NCBI GenBank assembly: GCA_964558655.1
Contig: CAZLEX010000005.1
Coordinates: 1-62,892 of the forward strand
Reading direction: 5' to 3'
DNA length: 62,892 nucleotides
Origin: RGIG6353 sp964558655
Lineage (GTDB): Bacteria > Bacillota > Clostridia > Oscillospirales > SIG627
A program made the translations under genes and the position numbers. The notes under the pieces were generated by a model, which did not search any database, was not told where the DNA came from, and saw nothing but the letters and a program-made list of their open reading frames with translations. Positions within the stretch are counted from its first letter, which is position 1. Each line of letters begins with the position of its first letter. Positions 8,373 through 16,050 of this stretch are shown here, in pieces.

Positions 8373-8419
8373 AAAAAAAACAAACAGCGGCAAAGCCATC
8401 TGCTTCGCTGCTGTTTGTT
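8373..8419 (-). terminator. Terminator of mgsA
   Basis: On the minus strand AACAAACAGCAGCGAAGC pairs with GCTTTGCCGCTGTTTGTT and is followed by a run of eight T. It directly abuts the mgsA stop. Confidence 0.85.
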
Positions 8420-8421
8420 AT

Positions 8422-8802
8422 TCAGGAAAAATATATATTGTTTCTCAGTGCTTCAAGCATTATTGTGGCACTGTTTAAATTCGTGGCAAGCGGAATTTTC
8501 TGAACATCGCCAAGACGCAAAAGTGCGGACACATCGGGTTCATGAGGCTGTGCTGTAAGCGGATCACGCAAAAAAATCATTAAATCAAGCATACCTTCGG
8601 CCAGCATCGCACCTATTTGCTGATCTCCTCCGAGAGGTCCGCTCTTCATTCTGTGGACTGACAATCCGGTTTCTCCCATAATGAGAGTGCCGGTCGTGCC
8701 GGTTGCATAAAGTTCATGAAGTGCCAGGACATCTTTATATTTTTTCGCCAACTGTATTATTTCGTCTTTTTTCTTGTCATGTGCAATTAATGCTATTTTC
8801 AT
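8422..8802 (-). CDS. mgsA: Methylglyoxal synthase
   Basis: 126 residues from MKIALIAHDKKKDEI at 8802, preceded by GGAG; an upstream start at 8868 would include the promoter -10 and is rejected. The enzyme converts dihydroxyacetone phosphate to methylglyoxal and phosphate, a bypass that relieves sugar-phosphate build-up. Visible motifs are ATGTTG (phosphate loop), SGPLGGDQQIG with the catalytic aspartate, and FLRDPLTAQPHEPD. It is monocistronic, divergent from the phosphosugar mutase gene. Confidence 0.96.
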   Translation of the reverse strand: MKIALIAHDKKKDEIIQLAKKYKDVLALHELYATGTTGTLIMGETGLSVHRMKSGPLGGDQQIGAMLAEGMLDLMIFLRDPLTAQPHEPDVSALLRLGDVQKIPLATNLNSATIMLEALRNNIYFS

Positions 8803-8858
8803 TTTTTCTCCTTGATTGATATATTGATTACTGTCTTTTATCCAAATAATATGACAAT

Positions 8859-8887
8859 ATTCTACCATATGTTTTATGATAAATCAA
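8859..8887 (-). promoter_or_regulatory. Promoter of mgsA
   Basis: Minus strand TTGATT (8882-8887), 17-bp spacer, TAGAAT (8859-8864). It is back-to-back with the mutase promoter, about 40 bp apart. Confidence 0.7.
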
Positions 8888-8925
8888 TAAATATTTTTAT
8901 TTTTACATAAGTTTTACGCAAACGG

Positions 8926-8954
8926 TTGTAAAATCATTACTTTTTTGATATAAT
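8926..8954 (+). promoter_or_regulatory. Promoter of the phosphosugar mutase gene
   Basis: TTGTAA (8926-8931), 17-bp spacer, TATAAT (8949-8954), 33 bp before the start codon. Confidence 0.75.
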
Positions 8955-8986
8955 TACAGTGTAATTGTTTTTTAAAAGGAGATTTT

Positions 8987-10732
8987 ATGATTTTTTTAAC
9001 TAATGCCGAAAACATTTCCGAAAAAGAAGTGCAGCGTGTTGCCCAGACTAATATCAACGAGTGGAAAGAAAGTATTTTTTGCACAGATGATGAAGCAATG
9101 CAAATAGACGCCATGAGTAAAGACGAAAAAATATCAAGTTTTACAAAACTGATTAATTTCGGAACTGCCGGTTTACGAGGAAAAATGCTTCCAGGATTTT
9201 CAAATATGAATAAAACAACCGTAGCACTTGCAACATACGCACTCGGAACGCTTGTTTTGCAAGATCGAGGTCAGAATGACGGAATTGTAATTGCTTGCGA
9301 TTCGCGAAATAATTCGGATACATTTTCACGCATTTGTGCATCGGTGCTCGCAAATATGGGAATTAAGGTATATATTTTCGATTCTTTGCGTCCGACGCCT
9401 GAACTTTCATTTGCAATCCGCTATTTGAAATGCCGTGCCGGAATTAACATAACCGCGTCTCACAACACCCGCGAATACAACGGATACAAAGTTTATTGGA
9501 GTGACGGAGCACAGTTGCCGCCGGAAAATTCCAAAAAGATTTCCGAAATTATTCCCTCTTTGAATATAAAATCAATAGAATGTCCCGATTTTGAAAAACT
9601 TGTTTCGGAAAACAAAATAACAGTTGTTTCAAATGATATTGACGAAGAGTATATTAAAAATGTTCTTTCACAGCTTCTCGACGCCGATATGATAAAAAAA
9701 TCGCCGAAAGATTTGAAAATTCTTTATACATCTCTTCACGGTGCCGGATATAAACTTGTTCCCGAAGTCCTTTCCCGTGCAGGATTTGAAAATGTTTCAA
9801 CAGTCAAAACACAAATTGTTCCGGACGGAAACTTTCCGACGGTAGAAAAACCTAATCCGCAATTTATCGAAGCTTTTTCCGAAGCAATCAAACAAGCCGA
9901 TGACTGTGACCTGATAGTTGCAACCGATCCCGATGCAGACCGTATGGGAGTGGCTTTAAAAAATACAGCCGGTAATTTCATAACATTAACAGGTAATGAA
10001 ATTGCACTTATTCTTTTGGACTACATTATCAGAGTGAAAAAAGAAAATAAAACAATGCCCGAAAATCCCGCCGTTGTTAAATCGCTTGTTTCATCAAAGC
10101 TCGCCAAAGTCATGTGCGAACAAAACGGAATAAAAGTTTTTGATGTTTATACCGGATTTAAATATATAGGCGAAAAAATAAAAGAGTTTGAGCAAACATC
10201 TTCCAACACATTTCTTTTCGGATTTGAGGAAAGCTACGGATATCTTGCAGGGACATACGCCCGTGACAAAGACGGTGTGCTTGCCGCAATGCTTATTTCC
10301 GAAGCTTCTCTCTATTATAAATTAAAAGGTCTTACTCCTTTAAATGTTCTCGCACAAATTTATAAAAACTACGGTTTCTGGGGAGAATACTGGTCGGAAG
10401 CAATTATCACATCTCCGGATTTCAAAGCACAGTCGGACATGATAATGAACAAACTGCGTTCAAACCCGCCGACAGAAATAGCAGGCGAAAAATTAGTTCG
10501 CGTTAACGACTGGCTTTCTCTTTCGTCCTACTCTCCGATAACAAAAGAAAAAACCGCTATAAATCTCAAAAGCGAAAATATGCTCGGATATATTTTGGAG
10601 CAAGGCACGGAAATCATAATACGGCCGTCGGGCACAGAACCGAAAATAAAGCTATATTATTTTATTAATTGTGCTTCTCCGGAAAAAGCATTGGAAAGGC
10701 AAAACGAAATAAAGACGGCACTTGGTTTTTAA
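8987..10732 (+). CDS. pgcA: Phospho-sugar mutase (phosphoglucomutase/phosphomannomutase family)
   Basis: 581 residues, the usual length of Firmicute PgcA-type alpha-phosphohexomutases, which interconvert glucose 1- and 6-phosphate. Motifs in order: GTAGLRGKM near residue 50, the phosphoserine loop GINITASHNTREYNG near 145, the metal loop DPDADRMGVA near 300, the sugar-binding loop GFEESYGYLAG near 405, and the phosphate loop RPSGTEPKIKLYY near 545. AAAGGAG precedes the ATG. It has its own promoter and no clear terminator before the DUF1292 promoter 7 bp after its stop. Glucose specificity is inferred from family. Confidence 0.93.
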   Translation: MIFLTNAENISEKEVQRVAQTNINEWKESIFCTDDEAMQIDAMSKDEKISSFTKLINFGTAGLRGKMLPGFSNMNKTTVALATYALGTLVLQDRGQNDGIVIACDSRNNSDTFSRICASVLANMGIKVYIFDSLRPTPELSFAIRYLKCRAGINITASHNTREYNGYKVYWSDGAQLPPENSKKISEIIPSLNIKSIECPDFEKLVSENKITVVSNDIDEEYIKNVLSQLLDADMIKKSPKDLKILYTSLHGAGYKLVPEVLSRAGFENVSTVKTQIVPDGNFPTVEKPNPQFIEAFSEAIKQADDCDLIVATDPDADRMGVALKNTAGNFITLTGNEIALILLDYIIRVKKENKTMPENPAVVKSLVSSKLAKVMCEQNGIKVFDVYTGFKYIGEKIKEFEQTSSNTFLFGFEESYGYLAGTYARDKDGVLAAMLISEASLYYKLKGLTPLNVLAQIYKNYGFWGEYWSEAIITSPDFKAQSDMIMNKLRSNPPTEIAGEKLVRVNDWLSLSSYSPITKEKTAINLKSENMLGYILEQGTEIIIRPSGTEPKIKLYYFINCASPEKALERQNEIKTALGF

Positions 10733-10738
10733 AACCTC

Positions 10739-10767
10739 TTGACTTATTAGACGATATCGTGTAGAAT
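10739..10767 (+). promoter_or_regulatory. Promoter of the DUF1292 gene
   Basis: TTGACT (10739-10744), 17-bp spacer, TAGAAT (10762-10767). GAGGAGG lies before the GTG start. Confidence 0.75.
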
Positions 10768-10800
10768 ATAAATACAATAATCCTGAGGAGGACTTAAAAA

Positions 10801-11118
10801 GTGACAGATAACAAAGATTTTGAAGCAGATGTTATAACTCTTACAGATGAGGACGGAAACGAACTCGATTTTGAAATTATCGGAGATATGGAAATTGACG
10901 GAAACAATTATCTCGCATTGGTTCCGAGCGATGAAGACGGAGACGAATTCGTCATACTCAAAATAACAAAAGACGAAAACGGCGAAGATATGCTCGTTAC
11001 CATCGACGATGATGACGAATTCGACAAGGTTGCCGACGCATTTGAGGATGAACTTATGTGCGAGTGTGACCACGACGATTGCGAATGTGATTGCGAACAC
11101 TGCCACGAAGACAAATAA
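10801..11118 (+). CDS. DUF1292 family protein with a Cys/His/Asp-rich tail
   Basis: 105 residues from a GTG start with GAGGAGG 8 nt upstream. The body (ITLTDEDGNELDFEIIGDME, then YLALVPSDEDGDEFVILKI and a stretch of acidic residues) fits DUF1292/YrzB, small acidic proteins of unknown function common in Firmicutes. The last ~20 residues are unusual: six cysteines and three histidines among Asp/Glu (CECDHDDCECDCEHCH), which looks like a metal-binding tail. A probable 6S RNA follows directly. Function unknown. Confidence 0.85.
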   Translation: MTDNKDFEADVITLTDEDGNELDFEIIGDMEIDGNNYLALVPSDEDGDEFVILKITKDENGEDMLVTIDDDDEFDKVADAFEDELMCECDHDDCECDCEHCHEDK

Positions 11119-11137
11119 CGCATTATTGCATGCAAAA

Positions 11138-11330
11138 TTTCCTGCGCTTCGCGTGATACCTGTGATATAAACCCACAAAACTATAATGGATTTCACTACT
11201 CGAAACAGGTGCAGACCTCCTGCAAATAAAATTGCGGAAGTTGGGAGCAAAAATGTCAGAAAGCGAAAACCGCCTTGCTTACGCAGGGTTTTTATAGCCG
11301 GGTACACGGACGGGTGGGAAAAGATGTTAA
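11138..11330 (+). ncRNA. ssrS: Probable 6S RNA (ends approximate)
   Basis: About 190 nt without a plausible gene that fold into one long interrupted hairpin. TTTCC at the 5' side pairs with GGGAAA at 11316-11322. CGTG-A-TACC pairs with GGTACACG, and ATATAAACCC pairs with GGGTTTTTATA with a small bulge. A large unpaired centre remains. The closing-arm sequence (CGTGATACC ... TATAAACCCAC) matches what I recall of clostridial 6S RNA, which binds the housekeeping RNA polymerase holoenzyme. No strong -35 was found just upstream; CATTAT at 11121-11126 could be the -10. Confidence 0.65.
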
Positions 11331-11335
11331 AAATC

Positions 11336-11361
11336 GGCAGGCTCTTCGGAGTCTGCCTTTT
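11336..11361 (+). terminator. Terminator after the probable 6S RNA
   Basis: GGCAGGCTC-TTCG-GAGTCTGCC, a 9-bp stem closed by a UUCG tetraloop, followed by TTTT. Confidence 0.85.
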
Positions 11362-11388
11362 CATTTAAAAATCTCAATACTTCATACT

Positions 11389-11424
11389 AAAAAAGTGTGC
11401 GGATAAAAACTATCAGCACACTTT
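11389..11424 (-). terminator. Terminator of the pflB-pflA-cyclase operon
   Basis: Minus-strand AAAGTGTGC pairs with GCACACTTT, followed by a T run. It overlaps the stop codon of the cyclase gene. Confidence 0.8.
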
Positions 11425-11974
11425 AATTTTCTATAAGCAAAGTTCGGCAAGGCGACGCTTCGGCGTTCCGCATCTTAAGAGGCAAAGACATTATCACATA
11501 GTCTCCCACTTTTACTTGCGACAAATCAAGATTTTCAATAACCACAACACCCGTACGCAAAAAAGCTTTATGTACGGCACTGTTTCCTATGCTCTGCCCC
11601 TCCGTTCCGACCAATTCCAACTGTTCGGACAAAACTTGAGCGGCAGGCAAAGAAATATCCACATTGCCCTTAAAAATCAATCTTTTTACATTTTTACAAA
11701 GTTTTTCGGCATCGCTTAAAGAAACAAAGCGTTCCTCAACAACACGGCACGCCCCGAAACACTTCTCAAGGCAAATATCATATACATCACTGCCGTTTTC
11801 AAAAAAATGCAAAGGAGCATCAATATGCGTGGAGTTGTGCGGACAAAAAGTTATCTTTGACAGATTATATTCGTATCCGTCTGAAATACTTTTTATTTTC
11901 TTTATCTCGGCGTGAGGATCGTCCTCGTATGCCGGAGTCGAAAAAAGTTCCCTGGAAACATCGATTATCTTCAT
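11423..11974 (-). CDS. Cyclase/kynurenine formamidase-like metal hydrolase
   Basis: 183 residues. The motif HNSTHIDAPLHFF (residues about 47-59) is the HxGTHxDxPxHF metal-binding signature of the cyclase family (PF04199), which includes arylformamidase KynB. It is somewhat shorter than KynB (~205). It starts 23 nt after pflA on the same strand and shares its terminator, so it is probably the third gene of the ZTP-controlled pfl operon. The substrate is unknown; an N-formyl compound would fit the formate context, but that is only inference. Confidence 0.8.
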   Translation of the reverse strand: MKIIDVSRELFSTPAYEDDPHAEIKKIKSISDGYEYNLSKITFCPHNSTHIDAPLHFFENGSDVYDICLEKCFGACRVVEERFVSLSDAEKLCKNVKRLIFKGNVDISLPAAQVLSEQLELVGTEGQSIGNSAVHKAFLRTGVVVIENLDLSQVKVGDYVIMSLPLKMRNAEASPCRTLLIEN

Positions 11975-11997
11975 TTTTGCTCCTTTTTAATAAAAAT

Positions 11998-12705
11998 TCA
12001 AACGGAATATAAAATTTTTTCGAGTCTTTTTATTAATTCGTCTGACGCTTCCGGAATATGTTCAAGAGGAAATTTTATTCCCATTGAATCATATTTGACC
12101 TGACAAATTTTTCGAAACGGCAAAAGCTCCGTTTTATCAACGCACTTGTTTTCAAGTGCCAGCCTCTTTAAACTGAGAATTGAATCCTCATCGTCATTTA
12201 GAGTAGGTATTATAACTCTTCTCAGCGTTGTGGGAATATTGTTTTGATTCAAAAAAGAGAGAAATGACAAAACCGTTTTGTAATCGCAGCCGACATTCAA
12301 ACGGTATCCTTCTTCATCTGCGTATTTAATATCCAAAAGTACCCGATCGGTATATTTCAGTGTTTCTTTTACCTTAGGCGTAAGCATACAACCCGAAGTG
12401 TCGAGACAGGTATTAAGAAAATTTTTCCGCGATAAACGAAACACTTCAGCAACAAAGTCCGCTTGAGCGAGCGGCTCCCCTCCGGAAACGGTTATTCCGC
12501 CGTCTTTACCAAAATATTCCCTGTAACGCAATGCTTTTTCGACAACCTGTGCCGGAGTAAATTCTTTACCGCCCGAAAACTGCCATGTGTCCGGATTGTG
12601 ACAGCAGGAGCACCTGAGCGGACACCCCTGCATAAAAACCACAAAACGAACTCCGGGACCGTCAACGGTACCGAGCGATTGAAAAGAATGAATAAAACCT
12701 GTCAT
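11998..12705 (-). CDS. pflA: Pyruvate formate-lyase activating enzyme (radical SAM)
   Basis: 235 residues. The CX3CX2C cluster motif appears as CPLRCSCC near residue 29, after the glycine-rich start TVDGPGVRFVVF. GGEP (SAM amino-group contact) follows near residue 78. The enzyme uses SAM and a [4Fe-4S] cluster to put the glycyl radical on PflB. Its ATG overlaps the pflB stop in ATGA, so the two are translationally coupled. Confidence 0.96.
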   Translation of the reverse strand: MTGFIHSFQSLGTVDGPGVRFVVFMQGCPLRCSCCHNPDTWQFSGGKEFTPAQVVEKALRYREYFGKDGGITVSGGEPLAQADFVAEVFRLSRKNFLNTCLDTSGCMLTPKVKETLKYTDRVLLDIKYADEEGYRLNVGCDYKTVLSFLSFLNQNNIPTTLRRVIIPTLNDDEDSILSLKRLALENKCVDKTELLPFRKICQVKYDSMGIKFPLEHIPEASDELIKRLEKILYSV

Positions 12706-14933
12706 ATTTTTTCATGGAAAGTCCTGCTTATGACTTCCCGTTGCTGTTCTCTTGATAATTTATTGAAATTTACGGCATAACCGGAAACGCGTATGGTAAG
12801 ATTAGGATAACTTTCCGGATCTTCGTATGCTTTAATGAGTGTTTCGCGATTAAGCACATTAACATTGATGTGATGAGCCTTCTTTTCAAAATATCCGTCC
12901 AGAACTGAAACAAGGTTTGAGATTCTCTCATCGTCATCATGTCCGAGAGCATCGGGAGTTATTGAGAAAGTATTTGAAATGCCGTCACGGCAATCGTCAT
13001 AACTTATTTTGGCGACTGAATTGAGAGAAGCAAGTGCTCCGTTTTCCTCGCGGTTATGCATGGGATTTGCACCCGGTGCAAACGGCTCCGATGCTTTTCT
13101 TCCGTCGGGAGTAGCACCCGTATGTTTTCCGTACATAACATTTGATGTAATTGTCAAAACCGACAAAGTATGAATTGCGTTGCGATAGGTCGGAGTCTTT
13201 CTGAGTTCGGTTATAAACTTATGCGTAAGGTCTTTAGCTATAAGGTCTACGCGGTCATCATCGTTGCCGAATTTCGGAAAATCTCCCTGTGTAATATATT
13301 CCGTAATGTATCCTTCGGAATTCCTTACGGGTATGACTTTAGCATACTTAATCGCGCTCAAAGAATCGGTAACAACCGACAGCCCGGCTATTCCGAACGC
13401 CATAAGACGCTCAACATCTGTATCATGAAGAGCCATTTGCGTTTTTTCATAGCAATACTTGTCATGCATATAATGAATAATATTCATGGTATTTACATAA
13501 AGCTTTGAAAGCCACTGAATATAAATATCATAGCGTTCGCAAACTTCTTCAAAATTAAGCACATCACCGTCAAGCACTTTCATTTGCGGACCTATCTGCA
13601 TACCGCTTGTGTGATCGTAACCGCCGTTTATGGCAATAAGAAGGAGTTTCGCAAGATTACATCTTGCCCCGAAAAATTGCATTTGTTTTCCGAGTTTCAT
13701 CGCCGAAACACAGCATGCTATGGCATAATCGTCTCCGTATACGGGACGCATAAGGTCGTCGTTTTCATATTGTATGGAATCGGTATCTTTGGAAACTTTC
13801 GCACAAAACCGTTTAAACGGGGTTGGAAGTTCTTTTGACCAAAGAATCGTAAGATTGGGTTCGGGAGATGGACCTAAAGTATATAAAGTATTGAGAATTC
13901 TGTAACTGCTCTTTGTTACAAGTGTGCGTCCGTCTTCACCGACTCCTCCTACGGATTCTGTAATCCACATGGGATCTCCGCCGAAAAGTTCGTTATATTC
14001 CGGAGTACGCAAATGCCGTGCCAGACGAAGTTTGATTACAAAATCGTCTATAATTTCCTGTGCTTCCGATTCTGTAAGAATACCTGCGGCAATATCTCTC
14101 TCAAAATATATATCAAAAAAAGTCGACACACGGCCAAGTGACATTGCCGCACCGTTCTGTTCCTTGATTGCACCGAGATATGCAAAATATGTCCACTGTA
14201 CCGCCTCTCTCGCATTAGATGCCGGTTCGCTTATATCAAATCCGTAAATAGCCGCCATATCGCAAAGTTTGCCCAAAAACGATATTTGCTTATACAATTC
14301 TTCGTCAAGGCGTATATTTGCGGTATTGAAAGGCTTGTCGGAAAGTGCCGCTTTATCCTTTTTCTTCTCTTCTATAAGACGGTTTATTCCGTACAGTGCA
14401 ACTCTCCTGTAATCCCCTATAATTCTTCCTCTTCCGTATGCATCGGGAAGACCGGTTATGACATGACACTTTCTGGCCTTACGCATTTCATCTGTATACG
14501 CACGGTAAACTCCGTCGTTATGAGTTGTGCGATAGCGAAATTCATCTTCAACCGTCTCGGAAAGTTTATAGCCGTAAGCTTCGCAGGCCTGCCGTGCCAT
14601 GCGTATTCCGCCGAAAGGGCAAACGGCTCTTTTAAGCGGACGGTTCGTTTGCATACCTACAATTATTTCATTCTTTTGGTCAATGTATCCGGCAGAAAAA
14701 CTCGTAAGAGACGAAACGGTGGCTGTATCTATATCGAGTACTCCTCCAAACTGACGCTCAAGTGCAAAAAGCCCCTGAACTTTTTTCATAAGTGCACAGG
14801 TACGCTCCGTAGGACCCGAAAGAAAAGATTCGTCTTCCCTATATTCTTTGTAATTACGCTGTATAAAATCTCTGACATTTATTTCGTCTTGCCATACTCC
14901 TTCGACAAATCCGTTCCAATTGATGTGCTTCAT
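12702..14933 (-). CDS. pflB: Formate acetyltransferase (pyruvate formate-lyase)
   Basis: 743 residues, full length. It cleaves pyruvate with CoA to acetyl-CoA and formate. The adjacent active-site cysteines are in YAIACCVSAMKLG near residue 415. The C-terminal glycyl-radical loop reads RVSGYAVNF near residue 717, with the usual SREQQREVISRTFHE end. The ATG at 14933 has GGAG upstream. Expression is expected to depend on the ZTP riboswitch in the leader. Confidence 0.97.
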   Translation of the reverse strand: MKHINWNGFVEGVWQDEINVRDFIQRNYKEYREDESFLSGPTERTCALMKKVQGLFALERQFGGVLDIDTATVSSLTSFSAGYIDQKNEIIVGMQTNRPLKRAVCPFGGIRMARQACEAYGYKLSETVEDEFRYRTTHNDGVYRAYTDEMRKARKCHVITGLPDAYGRGRIIGDYRRVALYGINRLIEEKKKDKAALSDKPFNTANIRLDEELYKQISFLGKLCDMAAIYGFDISEPASNAREAVQWTYFAYLGAIKEQNGAAMSLGRVSTFFDIYFERDIAAGILTESEAQEIIDDFVIKLRLARHLRTPEYNELFGGDPMWITESVGGVGEDGRTLVTKSSYRILNTLYTLGPSPEPNLTILWSKELPTPFKRFCAKVSKDTDSIQYENDDLMRPVYGDDYAIACCVSAMKLGKQMQFFGARCNLAKLLLIAINGGYDHTSGMQIGPQMKVLDGDVLNFEEVCERYDIYIQWLSKLYVNTMNIIHYMHDKYCYEKTQMALHDTDVERLMAFGIAGLSVVTDSLSAIKYAKVIPVRNSEGYITEYITQGDFPKFGNDDDRVDLIAKDLTHKFITELRKTPTYRNAIHTLSVLTITSNVMYGKHTGATPDGRKASEPFAPGANPMHNREENGALASLNSVAKISYDDCRDGISNTFSITPDALGHDDDERISNLVSVLDGYFEKKAHHINVNVLNRETLIKAYEDPESYPNLTIRVSGYAVNFNKLSREQQREVISRTFHEKI

Positions 14934-14969
14934 GTTTTTTCTCCTTATCTCAACATTGAATTTACAAAC

Positions 14970-15003
14970 AAAAAAGGCAAACCGAGTTTATAATCGATTT
15001 GCC
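14970..15003 (-). terminator. Riboswitch-controlled terminator in the pflB leader
   Basis: On the minus strand GGCAAATCGA pairs with TCGGTTTGCC and is followed by TTTTTT. Its 5' arm begins inside the conserved CTGGGCA end of the ZTP aptamer, so ligand-bound aptamer and terminator are mutually exclusive: a transcriptional ON switch. Confidence 0.85.
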
Positions 15004-15078
15004 CAGACGGTCGGCATACAACTTTTACACTCCGTAGCGTAAACCCGCAAAAACTCCGTCAGTTATGTAAAAGTTTTT
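15002..15078 (-). promoter_or_regulatory. ZTP riboswitch (pfl motif) aptamer
   Basis: Read on the minus strand, an outer stem AACTTTTACA/TGTAAAAGTT encloses ACTGACGG ... ACGGAG, the conserved internal-loop sequences of the ZTP aptamer. A short linker and the diagnostic 3' element CCGTCTGGGCA follow. ZTP signals shortage of 10-formyltetrahydrofolate. Placing pyruvate formate-lyase under it makes formate, a source of formyl-THF, when purine synthesis stalls. The leader is ~260 nt; its first half (15079-15193) shows no recognised element. Confidence 0.88.
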
Positions 15079-15199
15079 TATTTCGGAAAGTGCTGTTTAA
15101 GAACCGTCAAATCTCCAATCGAGAACACACTCAAAACAAGAAATACCGCATAATACGGAAAATCTCATTTTAAAGCCATAACAGCAACTATGTGTGTTT

Positions 15200-15228
15200 A
15201 TTATAATATATTTGCCCTTTTTTGTCAA
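15200..15228 (-). promoter_or_regulatory. Promoter of the pfl operon
   Basis: Perfect minus-strand TTGACA (15223-15228), 17-bp spacer, TATAAT (15200-15205), starting ~260 nt upstream of pflB. Confidence 0.85.
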
Positions 15229-15243
15229 TGATATTATCGGGAA

Positions 15244-16017
15244 TTATCTACCGTTTTTCACAATAAAGAAAAATCTCGGCACTTTCAAAAGGATTTTCCC
15301 GTCTTCCCGTAAAGGATATTTTTCCTTGATAAATTCGGAAAACTCAGATAAAAAGTCCTTTTTATCCTCCCCGTTTAAAACTTCGAGATATGCTCTCAAC
15401 CCGCTTCCCTTGTACCATTCAAGAATGTCATCATGAGAAGATAAAATGTGATAATATGTCGTTTCCCACATCTCAATCTCCGAAGCAAATTTTGAAAGAA
15501 TATCATATGTCTCATCAGGTGTCAACAAATTAAACACCCGAACATTTGAAAGTTTCCCCCATTTTTCGCACGAAATAAAACTGTCAAGCACATGATAAAA
15601 CATTGTTTCTTCGATAAGCGGCATTTGAACGGCAAGAACTCCGTTACGGCTAAGTTTGCCGAAAAGTCGTGGAAGCAAAATATCGTGATTAGGTATCCAA
15701 TGCAAACAGGCATTTGAAAAAATCAAATCATAATTCCCCAAGCTTTCAATTTCATCGGGAACAAGGCATTTAACAAATTTTAATTCGGGATATGTTTTTT
15801 CGGCACTTTCAAGCATATTATCGGAACTGTCTATTCCGAGTATATCGGCAAGAGGAAAGTGCTCTTTCAAACAGTATGTACTGTTTCCGGGTCCGCAACC
15901 TATATCAAGAATTGTCTCAGGTACAGTGTCTATTCTCTTAATTAAATCAACAGAAGGTTGAATGCGTTCGTCTTTGAATTTATTGTATTGAGAAACATTC
16001 CACTCTCTCACAATCAT
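15244..16017 (-). CDS. Class I SAM methyltransferase, trans-aconitate 2-methyltransferase family
   Basis: 257 residues. The SAM-binding motif ILDIGCGPGNSTYCL is near residue 42, and ILGIDSSDNMLE and LIFSNACLHWIP follow in the order of Tam-type enzymes. In E. coli Tam methylates trans-aconitate; the substrate here is not certain. It lies 33 nt after the MATE gene and is likely the last gene of the MarR operon. A GTG two codons downstream (about 16011) is 8 nt from the AAGGAG site and may be the true start. No terminator is visible before the pfl promoter. Confidence 0.85.
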   Translation of the reverse strand: MIVREWNVSQYNKFKDERIQPSVDLIKRIDTVPETILDIGCGPGNSTYCLKEHFPLADILGIDSSDNMLESAEKTYPELKFVKCLVPDEIESLGNYDLIFSNACLHWIPNHDILLPRLFGKLSRNGVLAVQMPLIEETMFYHVLDSFISCEKWGKLSNVRVFNLLTPDETYDILSKFASEIEMWETTYYHILSSHDDILEWYKGSGLRAYLEVLNGEDKKDFLSEFSEFIKEKYPLREDGKILLKVPRFFFIVKNGR

Positions 16018-16050
16018 CGCTCCTTATCGAAATAAACATTTTCGTAAAGT

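Noticed and set aside
10747..11364. 205-codon minus-strand open frame across DUF1292 and the 6S region
   Set aside because: Antisense to a gene with promoter and ribosome site and to a structured RNA; no start signal of its own.
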